Shown: positions 1 to 6,576, counted from the stretch's first letter. The stretch: DNA of 8,728 nt from an uncultured Ruminococcus sp. (GCA_946183385.1 CAMHBN010000064.1:1-8728), one strand, 5' to 3'. Notes: a model not told the origin generated them from the letters alone. Translations and numbers: made by a program.

Positions 1-1
1 C

Positions 2-337
2 GGCGCGGACGGAGCTCTCGCATACAAGTACGGCGTTATCCTCAATTACCTGTTCAGCATATCCAAGCTTGAGGACATAAACAAGCGCCGTATGCCCGTT
101 CACACCGTTGACAAGAAGATACCGTATATGGACAAAAACGGCGACTATATCATCCCCGCCGAGCCCAACGGTCACAAGTTCGAGAAGCTCATTCTCGATA
201 TGATCAATATGCACGACAGCTGTGTCCCCTACGAGGTCGTGCGCGGCAGGGAGTTCGCCCCCATAAAGAATCCCGACGGCGTGGATTCGGTAGTTTCCGC
301 GCGGAAGCTCCTTGAAGGAAACGGCGTGGATCTGTAA
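2..337 (+). CDS. UDPGP-family UDP-N-acetylhexosamine/UDP-glucose pyrophosphorylase, C-terminal part
   Basis: This is the last 111 residues of an open frame that enters from the left edge; the true start lies outside the window. The family (UDPGP type 1, eukaryotic UAP/AGX-like) transfers UMP from UTP to a sugar 1-phosphate, giving UDP-GlcNAc or UDP-glucose for cell-wall and surface polysaccharides, in the cytosol. Seen in the sequence are the family's C-terminal landmarks: MPVHTVDKKIPYMD, then EPNGHKFEKLILDMI, and finally REFAPIKN followed by DGVDS and ARKLL. The last block corresponds to the region of human AGX1 with the conserved lysine in a 'FxPLKN' motif (comparison from memory). The stop TAA is at 335-337. 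Whether the sugar is GlcNAc or glucose cannot be decided from this fragment, so no symbol is given. The gene is followed by a repeat and a terminator-like hairpin, so it is probably a separate transcription unit from the ABC genes. Confidence 0.8.
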   Translation, partial: GADGALAYKYGVILNYLFSISKLEDINKRRMPVHTVDKKIPYMDKNGDYIIPAEPNGHKFEKLILDMINMHDSCVPYEVVRGREFAPIKNPDGVDSVVSARKLLEGNGVDL

Positions 338-352
338 CTGTACGTAACGCTC

Positions 353-421
353 TGTAGGGGCGAACAGTGTTCGCCCGCAGACGACCGATATATTCACGGG
401 CGAGCGGAACTCGCCCCTACA
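353..421. repeat. Intergenic inverted-repeat element (REP/MITE-like) with TGTAGGGGCGA ends
   Basis: A 69-base element is bounded by perfect 11-base inverted ends (TGTAGGGGCGA at 353-363 and its complement at 411-421). Inside it are two alternative hairpins: an 8-bp stem 358-365/369-376 with loop AGT, and a 7-bp stem 398-404/410-416 with loop CGGAA. The long outer stem and the two inner hairpins are mutually exclusive folds. Elements that start with TGTAGGGGCGAAC and end with a mirrored CGCCCCTACA are, from memory, common dispersed intergenic repeats in several bacterial groups, including Clostridia. No target-site duplication is evident at the flanks. Confidence 0.7.
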
Positions 422-431
422 AAACATTTCA

Positions 432-456
432 GGGCGCATTCTTTGCGCCCATTTTC
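432..456 (+). terminator. Probable intrinsic terminator after the pyrophosphorylase gene
   Basis: A perfect 7-bp GC-rich stem (432-438 GGGCGCA with 444-450 TGCGCCC) and a 5-base loop are followed by ATTTTC at 451-456. The T-run is short, so termination may be partial. The hairpin sits only 20 bases before the start codon of the first ABC gene, so it could instead act as a leader attenuator of the transporter operon. Confidence 0.5.
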
Positions 457-470
457 AAACAGAGGCAGTA

Positions 471-2198
471 ATGAAAAGACTTCTCAGATACCTGAAAAAC
501 TACAGGAAGGAGCTTGTGTTCGGTCCGTTCTTCAAGCTCCTCGAGGCGATATTCGAGCTGATAGTCCCGCTCGTTATGGCTAAGATAATCGACAACGGCA
601 TCGCCAACAGGGACAGCGCCTACGTGTGGAAAATGAGCGGCGTCATCGTCCTGCTCGGAGTGTGCGGGCTCGGCTTTGCGCTGACCTGCCAGTTCCTCGC
701 GGCAAAGTGCGCCTACGGCTTCGGCACGGAGCTCCGCGCGGCGCTGTACAGGCACATCAACTCGCTCTCCTACACGAGCATTGACAGGATAGGCACTTCC
801 TCGCTCGTGAACCGCCTGACCAACGACTCCATGACCGTGCAGAACGGCGTGAATATGTTCATCAGGCTCGCCGTAAGAGCTCCGTTTCTCGTCATCGGAG
901 CGGCAGTTATGGCGTTCACGATAGATATGCGGCTGTCGCTGGTGCTCATCATCGCCGCGCCGCTCATATCGCTGATAATCTTCTTCATCATGCGCAGGAC
1001 CGTCCCCATGTACAAGAGGACACAGCAGAAGCTCGACCGCGCCTCACTGCTGACCCGCGAAAGCCTCGAAGGCACGCGCGTTATCCGCGCATTCTCGCGT
1101 CAGAACGAGGAAATTGAGGAGTTCAACGAAGCCGTCAACGACATTGCTGAGTGCTCCGCCGCTGTCGGCAGGATATCGGCTATCCTCAACCCCGCCGCCT
1201 TTATGATAATGAACCTCGGCATCGTCGCCATCATATGGTTCGGCGGACTGCGTATCGACTCTGGCAGCCTCACACAGGGCGAGCTGACCGCGTTCACCAA
1301 CTATATGACGCAGATCCTGCTCGCGCTCGTGGTGCTCGCGAACCTCATCGTCATTTTCACAAAGGCGTTTGCCTCCGCGAACCGTATCAGCGAGGTATTC
1401 GCGCTCCCGCCCGAGGAAACGGGAGAGGTGCTCCCCGACCGCGGCAGCGAGAATATCATCGAATTCCGCGGCGTTTCCTTCGGCTATGAGAACTCGGGCG
1501 AGGACTCCGTCCACGACCTCTCGTTCACGCTCAGACGCGGCGAGATGCTCGGCATAATCGGCGGCACGGGCAGCGGTAAATCTACTGCCGCGGCACTCAT
1601 TCCCGCGTTCTACCGTCCGACTGCGGGCGAGGTCATAGTCGAGGGCGTGAACGTGAATGACGCTGACGTCGAGGCTCTGCGCGGTATCATAGGCACTGTC
1701 CCGCAGAAGGCTGTGCTGTTCACGGGCACGCTCCGCGAGAATATGCGTTGGCGCAAGGCTGACGCCACCGACGAAGAGATAATCGCAGCGCTGAAGACTG
1801 CGCAGGCATGGGAATTCGCTGAGAAGCTCCCGCACGGGCTCGATACCCGCATCTCGCAGGGTGGAAAGAACCTTTCGGGAGGTCAGAAACAGCGTATCGC
1901 CATTGCGCGGGCTCTCGTCGGGAAGCCCGATATCCTCATACTTGACGATTCGACCAGTGCGCTCGACTACGCGACCGATTTAAAGCTCCGCAAAGCGCTG
2001 AAAGCCGACCTCGCGGGCACGTCCGTCGTGATGATATCACAGCGCACGACCTCCCTCAAAGACGCTGACAGGATTATCGTCATGGAGGACGGCGCTCCCG
2101 TGGGTATCGGCACGCACGAGGAGCTCCTCGAAAGCTGCGAGGTCTACCGCGACATCTACCGTTCGCAGATGAACGAGAAGGAGGACGGCAATGGTTAA
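471..2198 (+). CDS. ABC exporter half-transporter, degenerate-site subunit (BmrC/TM287 type)
   Basis: This 575-residue protein is an inner-membrane half-transporter, an exporter TMD (about 1-310, six hydrophobic segments near 15-40, 55-77, 132-152, 153-175, 236-262, 278-298) fused to an ABC ATPase domain (about 328-565). Motifs: Walker A GGTGSGKST 364-372, Q-loop Q412, intact signature LSGGQ 468-472, Walker B plus D-loop LDDSTSALD 491-499. The catalytic glutamate after Walker B is replaced by D493, and the switch histidine by Q524 (MISQR). These two changes mark the degenerate-site subunit of heterodimeric exporters such as TM287/288 and BmrCD (family knowledge). The start is supported by AGAGG at 461-465, five bases before ATG. 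Its 3' end overlaps the partner gene by 8 bases. The substrate cannot be read from sequence; drugs or lipids are usual for the family. Confidence 0.93.
   Translation: MKRLLRYLKNYRKELVFGPFFKLLEAIFELIVPLVMAKIIDNGIANRDSAYVWKMSGVIVLLGVCGLGFALTCQFLAAKCAYGFGTELRAALYRHINSLSYTSIDRIGTSSLVNRLTNDSMTVQNGVNMFIRLAVRAPFLVIGAAVMAFTIDMRLSLVLIIAAPLISLIIFFIMRRTVPMYKRTQQKLDRASLLTRESLEGTRVIRAFSRQNEEIEEFNEAVNDIAECSAAVGRISAILNPAAFMIMNLGIVAIIWFGGLRIDSGSLTQGELTAFTNYMTQILLALVVLANLIVIFTKAFASANRISEVFALPPEETGEVLPDRGSENIIEFRGVSFGYENSGEDSVHDLSFTLRRGEMLGIIGGTGSGKSTAAALIPAFYRPTAGEVIVEGVNVNDADVEALRGIIGTVPQKAVLFTGTLRENMRWRKADATDEEIIAALKTAQAWEFAEKLPHGLDTRISQGGKNLSGGQKQRIAIARALVGKPDILILDDSTSALDYATDLKLRKALKADLAGTSVVMISQRTTSLKDADRIIVMEDGAPVGIGTHEELLESCEVYRDIYRSQMNEKEDGNG
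2178..2184 (+). promoter_or_regulatory. Strong ribosome binding site for the second ABC gene
   Basis: AAGGAGG lies inside the end of the first ABC gene, six bases before the ATG at 2191. It fixes the start of the second gene and implies coupled translation of the two subunits, whose frames overlap by 8 bases. Confidence 0.85.
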
Positions 2199-3930
2199 GA
2201 CTTTAAAGCGCGTGTTCTCCTACGCAAGACCGTATATAGCCTTTTTCGTGCTCACGGTCATTTTCGCGGCGGCTGGCATTTCGCTGTCCCTTGCCGTCCC
2301 CGTGTTCATCGGCGAGGCTGTGGACTGCTGTGTCGGCGCGGGAAATGTTGACTTCGACAAGCTCCTGCACATCGTCATAAAGCTCGGTATATCGGTCGTT
2401 GCAAGCGGTCTGTTCCAGTGGCTGATGAGCCTCTGCACCAACAGGCTCGCATTTATGACAGTCCGCGACATACGCGCCGACGCCTTCGCGAAGCTCCAGC
2501 GCGTGCCGCTCAGCTACACCGACCGCCGCACCAAGGGCGAGCTTACGAGCCGCGTCATCAACGACATCGAGATAGTCTCGGACGGCTTGTTACAGGGCTT
2601 CACGCAGTTTTTCAGCGGCGTCATCACAATTATCGGCACCCTCATCTTTATGATGACGATAAACTACAAGATAGCGGTAGTGGTCGTGCTGCTCACGCCG
2701 CTGTCGTTCATCGCCGCCTCGCGCATTACCAAGGCTTCCCACGATTCTTATGTGCAGCAGTCGAAGCTGCGCGGCGATATGGTCGGGCTCGCGGAGGAAA
2801 TGGCGGGCAATCAGAAGCTCGTCAAGGCGTTCGTCTACGGCGGACGCGCAGAGGAGCGCTTCGCGGAGATAAACCGCAGCTACGGCAAAACAGGCACCAA
2901 GGCGACCTTTTTCAGCTCAATGACCAACCCCACCACCCGCTTCGTGAACGGGCTCATTTACGCGGCTGTAGGTCTGCTCGGAGCTCTCGGCGCGATCGGC
3001 AATTTCCCGTTTATCGGGGCGATGTCAGTCGGCAGGCTGTCGAGCTTCCTCGCCTACTCCAACCAGTACACCAAGCCCTTCAACGAGATATCGGGCGTGT
3101 TCGCGGAGCTCCAGAACGCCGTGGCTTCGGCTAAGCGCGTGTTCGACCTGCTCGACGAGGAGGAGGTTAGCGACGACTCCGACCTCGACAGGCTCACCGA
3201 CCTCACGGGCGAGCTCACGTTCAGCCACGTGAACTTCTCGTACTCGCCGAAATTCAAGCTCATACAGGACTTCAACCTCGACGTGAAACGCGGTCAGCGC
3301 GTTGCTATCGTTGGTCCGACGGGCTGCGGCAAATCTACGATGATAAACCTCCTGCTGCGGTTCTACGACATAGAAAGCGGAAGGATAACCGTTTCGGGCA
3401 GGGATATAAGCTCCGTCACGCGCGACAGTCTGCGCGGGAGCTTCGGTATGGTACTGCAGGAGACGTGGGTGTTCACGGGCACTGTCGCCGAGAATATCGC
3501 CTACGGTCTGCCCGACGCGACCCGCGAGCAGATAGTCGCCGCGGCTAAGGCAGTACACGCGCACGGCTTCATAAAGCGCCTGCCCAACGGCTACGACACG
3601 GTCATCTCCGAGGACAGCGGGCTCTCACAGGGACAAAAGCAGCTTATCTGCATAGCACGCGTTATGCTCATGGACCCGCCTATGCTCATTCTCGACGAGG
3701 CGACAAGCTCCATCGACCTCCGCACCGAGCACCGCATACAGCGCGCCTTCGTCAAGCTCATGGAGGGCAAGACAAGCTTCATCATCGCGCACCGACTCTC
3801 CACGATTAAGAATTCCGACATCATACTCGTCATGAAGCAGGGCAACGTCGTCGAGCAGGGCAGCCACGCCGAGCTCATGGCAAAGGGAGGCTTCTACTCC
3901 GAGCTCTATAACAGCCAGTTTGCAACGTAA
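2191..3930 (+). CDS. ABC exporter half-transporter, catalytically competent subunit (BmrD/TM288 type)
   Basis: This 579-residue TMD-NBD half-transporter is the partner of the preceding gene. Six hydrophobic segments lie near 13-40, 57-80, 138-158, 160-180, 248-272 and 274-295, and the ATPase domain spans about 340-575. Motifs: Walker A GPTGCGKST 375-383, Q-loop Q423, Walker B MLILDE with catalytic E503, D-loop SSID 506-509, and switch histidine H534 (IIAHRLST). The ABC signature is altered to LSQGQ (478-482) instead of LSGGQ. In heterodimeric exporters this signature closes over the partner's defective Walker site, while the partner's intact LSGGQ closes over this subunit's good site. The altered signature here and the D/Q substitutions in the partner therefore fall in the same composite ATP site. 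The two genes form a translationally coupled operon ended by the terminator at 3932-3956. Confidence 0.93.
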   Translation: MVKTLKRVFSYARPYIAFFVLTVIFAAAGISLSLAVPVFIGEAVDCCVGAGNVDFDKLLHIVIKLGISVVASGLFQWLMSLCTNRLAFMTVRDIRADAFAKLQRVPLSYTDRRTKGELTSRVINDIEIVSDGLLQGFTQFFSGVITIIGTLIFMMTINYKIAVVVVLLTPLSFIAASRITKASHDSYVQQSKLRGDMVGLAEEMAGNQKLVKAFVYGGRAEERFAEINRSYGKTGTKATFFSSMTNPTTRFVNGLIYAAVGLLGALGAIGNFPFIGAMSVGRLSSFLAYSNQYTKPFNEISGVFAELQNAVASAKRVFDLLDEEEVSDDSDLDRLTDLTGELTFSHVNFSYSPKFKLIQDFNLDVKRGQRVAIVGPTGCGKSTMINLLLRFYDIESGRITVSGRDISSVTRDSLRGSFGMVLQETWVFTGTVAENIAYGLPDATREQIVAAAKAVHAHGFIKRLPNGYDTVISEDSGLSQGQKQLICIARVMLMDPPMLILDEATSSIDLRTEHRIQRAFVKLMEGKTSFIIAHRLSTIKNSDIILVMKQGNVVEQGSHAELMAKGGFYSELYNSQFAT

Positions 3931-3931
3931 A

Positions 3932-3956
3932 AAACGGCACCCGATGGGTGCCGTTT
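3932..3956. terminator. Bidirectional intrinsic terminator between convergent genes
   Basis: An 11-bp stem (3932-3942 with 3946-3956: AAACGGCACCC / GGGTGCCGTTT) has the 3-base loop GAT. On the + strand the tail is TTTCCTTATTTT, and on the - strand the stem ends in a run of T's. It lies one base past the second ABC gene's stop and two bases past the stop of the convergent acetyltransferase, so it serves both. Confidence 0.9.
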
Positions 3957-3958
3957 CC

Positions 3959-4420
3959 TTATTTTCCTATGTACATAACATAGACCTGACACGGGTTTGC
4001 GTCGTCCCAGAGCGGGAGCACCTCCAGCTCCTTGAAGCCGAGGCTGAGATAGAACCTGTTAGTGATGTCGTAGTCCTCGTACACGCCCATTTTCACGGTC
4101 TTGACCTGCATGAAGCTATAACCTTGTTCAGCGGCGCAGTCGCGAGCCGCAGCGAACAGCTCCCTGCCAACTCCGCGGCGGTGAAAGTCCATCCTCACGC
4201 CCATTACCGCGAGCTCGACCGTGTCGCGTCCCGTCTCTTTGAGGCAGAGGAAACCCGCGGGTCCGCCGTCCTCGAATGCCGCGAAGAATGGCTGGTCTGC
4301 GCTCTCGGAGATGTACTTCTCGCGGCTCTCATCGACCTCGAACCATTCACGCAGTCCCTCAAGAATGAGGCGCGACGTCCTCAGCTTTTCGGCTTTATCT
4401 GTAAGTTGTTTTATTTCCAT
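3959..4420 (-). CDS. GNAT-family N-acetyltransferase, substrate unknown
   Basis: This 153-residue cytosolic protein has the GNAT fold signature. Motif A, the acetyl-CoA pyrophosphate loop, is seen as VMGVRMDFHRRGVG (72-85, the R/Q-x-x-G-x-G form RRGVG), followed by a helix ELFAAARDCA. A later NRFYLSLGFKELE (121-133) matches the usual motif B region with a conserved Tyr and a 'LGF' turn. The family moves an acetyl group from acetyl-CoA to an amine of a small molecule or protein; nothing here identifies the acceptor. The length is normal for a single-domain GNAT. The start is set by AAGGAGA (4425-4431), five bases from ATG. The gene follows the GGDEF-EAL gene on the same strand after a 47-base gap holding a terminator-like hairpin, so it is expressed by read-through or by a promoter I could not find. 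Confidence 0.88.
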   Translation of the reverse strand: MEIKQLTDKAEKLRTSRLILEGLREWFEVDESREKYISESADQPFFAAFEDGGPAGFLCLKETGRDTVELAVMGVRMDFHRRGVGRELFAAARDCAAEQGYSFMQVKTVKMGVYEDYDITNRFYLSLGFKELEVLPLWDDANPCQVYVMYIGK

Positions 4421-4436
4421 TTTTTCTCCTTGTAAG

Positions 4437-4463
4437 AAAAGGCGGATATGGAATCCGCCTTTT
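4437..4463. terminator. Terminator hairpin between the EAL gene and the GNAT gene
   Basis: An 11-bp stem (4437-4447 with 4453-4463: AAAAGGCGGAT / ATCCGCCTTTT) has loop ATGGA. Read on the - strand it follows the EAL gene's stop (4468-4470) by a few bases and ends in TTTTCTTA, as an intrinsic terminator. The + strand copy also ends in T's. Only about six bases separate its distal arm from the GNAT ribosome binding site. Confidence 0.8.
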
Positions 4464-4467
4464 TGTA

Positions 4468-6135
4468 TTAGACTTCGTAATGGTGGTTGATAAGCTTCTC
4501 CTCGAACTGCTCAACGGGGAGCGGTCTGTCGAAGTGGAAGCCCTGTGCGAATTTGCAGCCGTTCGCGCGTAGTATCTCCACCTGCTTGGCTGTCTCGACG
4601 CCCTCGGCTATGCATTCAAGTCCGAGCTTCTGCGCCATCGACACAACGTGGCTGAACATTATCGCGCGGTTGCTGTTTTCGTCGTCCTCCTCGAGCGGCA
4701 GGAAGCTCCTGTCCACCTTGAGAACGTCCCACGGTATCTCGGTGATGAGCTTGAGCGATGAGTAGCCGATACCGAAGTCGTCCACCGATGTGCCCACGCC
4801 CGTTTTCTGCAAGCCGCCGACAACGCGCTTCAGGTCGCGGAATTCAACGTCGGTGGTAGTCTCGGTGAGCTCTATCTCGATGTATTCGTGCGGTACCCTG
4901 TTCCTGTCTATTATCTCGACGATGTGTTTCAGCAGGTCCACGTCTGCCATATGCTTACGCGAGAGGTTGACGGACACCTTCACCACGTGTCTGTCCTCAT
5001 CGAGCCAGCGCCTTATATCGCGGCATACGTGGTCGAGCATATAGAAGTCGAGCTTGCATATCTCATTGCCCTGCTCGAGTATCGGTATGAATTCGAGAGG
5101 CGGCACGACCGAACCGTTGCGGAACCAGCGGCAGAGCGCCTCAGCTCCTGTGATCTCACCTGTCTCTACATTTACCTTCGGCTGGTAGTAAACGAGGAAT
5201 TCCTCTTTTCTCAGAGCCACGGGGAAGAGCTGCTGTATGTGGACTATCCGCTCCTTGTTCGCGACCATTACATCGTTGAAATATACAACGTCGTCATTCT
5301 GAGGCTGACGCGCCGACTGCGACGCTGAGATTATCTTATCGAGGATATCGCCGGGAGAAGTGAGCTCGAAGCCCTCGGGAATGATGAACACTCCCACGCA
5401 GGCTGATATCATCACCCTGTCGCCCGTATCCCTGTCGTATATCGTAGCGGAGCCCGCAAGGTACCTGAGCACACGTTCAAGCTCGGTGCGTCCGCATATC
5501 ATAACGAAGTTGTCGCCGCCCATCCTGCAAACGATCCCCTCTTCATTAAGGTCACTCCGAAGGGTCTCATAGTAGCCCTTCATCGCAATATTGCCCGCTT
5601 CTCTGCCTATCTGCTGATTCACGAGCGAGAAGTGCTTGAGGTTGAAGTGTATCGCGACCTTGCCGACAAGCCTGTCGTCGAGCGCAAGCTTCTCAAGGCG
5701 TCCGATGAAGTAGCGGAGGTTGTGGAAGCCGTCGGCGTCGTAGAAGCTCAGCATATCCGTAACCTGCTTGAGGCGCAGGCGGCTGATGAAGGTCATGGTC
5801 GTCTTGAGGACGAGCATTATGCGCTCGCGCTCGGTATAGCTCCACGGCTCCTCGTCCTTTGCGATGGATACCTCGCATACAGCTACGCTGTTTACCTCGG
5901 TGACGAGCCTGTCGGATACGGCTACAGTACACTCTGCGCCCGTGTCATAGGCACAGGTGGAGCGTCCGTTGCCCATAGATTCGTCCTTGAACGAATCGTA
6001 AAAATATGCAACGACCTTCGCCACGCGCAGGAACTTGCAAAGTCCCGCTACGGACGTACCTATCGCCATAGGGTCTGGCACGGTCATTTTACTCAGCTTT
6101 TTGAGGTATTCCTCGAACAAAATATAATACTCCAT
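4468..6135 (-). CDS. Degenerate GGDEF - EAL protein, probable c-di-GMP phosphodiesterase
   Basis: This 555-residue cytosolic protein has no membrane segment. Order: an N-terminal region of unknown fold (1-125, possibly a GAF-like sensor), a GGDEF domain (about 130-290) and an EAL domain (about 300-550). The EAL domain keeps every expected catalytic and metal residue: E332 (EAL), N390 (SVNLS), E422 (ELTE), D452/D453 (DDFGIGYSS), K473 (LKVDRSF), E511 (AEGVET) and Q531 (AQG). It should therefore hydrolyse c-di-GMP to pGpG. The GGDEF motif reads GGDNF (206-210), losing the metal-binding Glu, and no RxxD inhibitory site precedes it, so cyclase activity is unlikely; such domains often bind GTP and regulate the EAL domain. 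The start at 6135 is chosen because AAGGGAG (6141-6147) lies five bases upstream; an in-frame ATG at 6183 has no ribosome binding site. Confidence 0.9.
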   Translation of the reverse strand: MEYYILFEEYLKKLSKMTVPDPMAIGTSVAGLCKFLRVAKVVAYFYDSFKDESMGNGRSTCAYDTGAECTVAVSDRLVTEVNSVAVCEVSIAKDEEPWSYTERERIMLVLKTTMTFISRLRLKQVTDMLSFYDADGFHNLRYFIGRLEKLALDDRLVGKVAIHFNLKHFSLVNQQIGREAGNIAMKGYYETLRSDLNEEGIVCRMGGDNFVMICGRTELERVLRYLAGSATIYDRDTGDRVMISACVGVFIIPEGFELTSPGDILDKIISASQSARQPQNDDVVYFNDVMVANKERIVHIQQLFPVALRKEEFLVYYQPKVNVETGEITGAEALCRWFRNGSVVPPLEFIPILEQGNEICKLDFYMLDHVCRDIRRWLDEDRHVVKVSVNLSRKHMADVDLLKHIVEIIDRNRVPHEYIEIELTETTTDVEFRDLKRVVGGLQKTGVGTSVDDFGIGYSSLKLITEIPWDVLKVDRSFLPLEEDDENSNRAIMFSHVVSMAQKLGLECIAEGVETAKQVEILRANGCKFAQGFHFDRPLPVEQFEEKLINHHYEV

Positions 6136-6195
6136 ACAAACTCCCTTGCTTCCGAAAAGCATAAGCAGACAATTTCTGCACATTCTGTAAAAAAT

Positions 6196-6225
6196 ATTAT
6201 ATCACAGTTTCCTCTGCTTTTGCAA
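6196..6225 (-). promoter_or_regulatory. Probable sigma-A promoter of the GGDEF-EAL gene
   Basis: Read on the - strand: TTGCAA (6225-6220), an 18-base spacer, then TATAAT (6201-6196) preceded by TG at the extended -10 position (TGATATAAT). Transcription would begin near 6189, giving a leader of roughly 54 bases before the ATG at 6135. The in-frame ATG at 6183 would then sit almost at the transcript's 5' end, which also favours the 6135 start. Confidence 0.7.
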
Positions 6226-6251
6226 CAAGAAACGCCAAAGATTTACGTTTT

Positions 6252-6290
6252 GTTCAAAGAAAAGCGCTGTTTTTCAGCATTTCTTTGAAC
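6252..6290. repeat. Long inverted repeat upstream of the GGDEF-EAL promoter
   Basis: A perfect 11-base inverted repeat (6252-6262 GTTCAAAGAAA with 6280-6290 TTTCTTTGAAC) continues inward as GCTG/CAGC around a TTTTT loop, with a small internal loop. It lies 26 bases upstream of the -35 box of the phosphodiesterase promoter. A T7 run (6298-6304) follows on the + strand, so it also resembles a terminator, although no + strand gene ends there. Confidence 0.6.
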
Positions 6291-6312
6291 ATAGATATTT
6301 TTTTAACACTCT

Positions 6313-6329
6313 TATATGCACCGCATATA
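6313..6329. promoter_or_regulatory. Operator-like dyad TATATGC-ACC-GCATATA
   Basis: Perfect 7-base half-sites are separated by three bases. The size and symmetry fit a binding site for a dimeric helix-turn-helix regulator. It lies between the two divergent transcription units, and the regulator is unknown. Confidence 0.4.
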
Positions 6330-6368
6330 TCCCGCAGCCTGAAATAGTCAAATATTGCGGCAAACTGC

Positions 6369-6397
6369 TTGACAAATTCACATTATAGTAGTAAAAT
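6369..6397 (+). promoter_or_regulatory. Possible upstream (distal) promoter for the minD-like operon
   Basis: A consensus TTGACA (6369-6374), a 17-base spacer and TAAAAT (6392-6397) point toward the minD-like gene. A transcript from here would carry a leader of roughly 255 bases. The -10 box is one base off consensus, and nothing independent supports use of this site. Confidence 0.4.
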
Positions 6398-6547
6398 TAT
6401 TGTTGGAGATGATCCTCAGCACGTTTTTCTTAATCATGCCGCCGCTAAATATAGCAGATTTTTCACGGTGATTTGTATGATGTGCACAATATGTAGTAGT
6501 CAAATGCGGTGAATTGCACAATTTTCCGTTATGTACAAAAAAGCCCT

Positions 6548-6576
6548 TTGACAAAAACTCCATTTTGTGATATAAT
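6548..6576 (+). promoter_or_regulatory. Consensus sigma-A promoter of the minD-like / mgsA-like operon
   Basis: A perfect TTGACA (6548-6553), a 17-base spacer and a perfect TATAAT (6571-6576) with an extended -10 TG at 6568-6569. This is as strong as a vegetative promoter can look. The predicted start is near 6583, giving a leader of about 78 bases. Confidence 0.9.

Larger units (their letters stand above)
6226..6547. other. AT-rich divergent intergenic region without a convincing gene
   Basis: About 320 bases lie between the two divergent core promoters (6196-6225 and 6548-6576). I see no credible coding frame. The stretch holds a long dyad (6252-6290), a short dyad (6313-6329), a second + strand promoter candidate (6369-6397) and a 9-base direct repeat TAGTCAAAT (6345-6353 and 6497-6505). 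Its base composition is clearly richer in A+T than the flanking genes. It is probably a regulatory region, but no known riboswitch or small RNA was recognised. Confidence 0.6.

Noticed and set aside
389..394. TATATT as a -10 box for the ABC operon
   Set aside because: It lies inside the repeat and no -35-like hexamer is found at 16-18 bases upstream.
1044..1835. A 263-residue open frame on the - strand inside the first ABC gene
   Set aside because: It is antisense to a gene with complete ABC motifs, has Arg/Glu/Ala-rich composition typical of GC-rich shadow frames, and shows no recognisable domain.
6136..6183. Upstream ATG at 6183 as the start of the GGDEF-EAL protein
   Set aside because: No ribosome binding site before it and it lies near the predicted transcript start; the ATG at 6135 has AAGGGAG at good spacing.
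5632..6288. A 218-residue open frame on the + strand opposite the GGDEF-EAL gene
   Set aside because: It is a shadow of a gene with all EAL catalytic residues, and has no ribosome binding site or family resemblance.
6409..6471. A 20-codon frame just after the distal promoter candidate
   Set aside because: GGAG directly abuts the ATG with no spacer, so initiation is unlikely, and the product shows nothing recognisable.
6378..6563. A 61-residue frame on the - strand in the divergent intergenic region
   Set aside because: No ribosome binding site, no recognisable motif, and it overlaps the consensus promoter of the minD-like gene.
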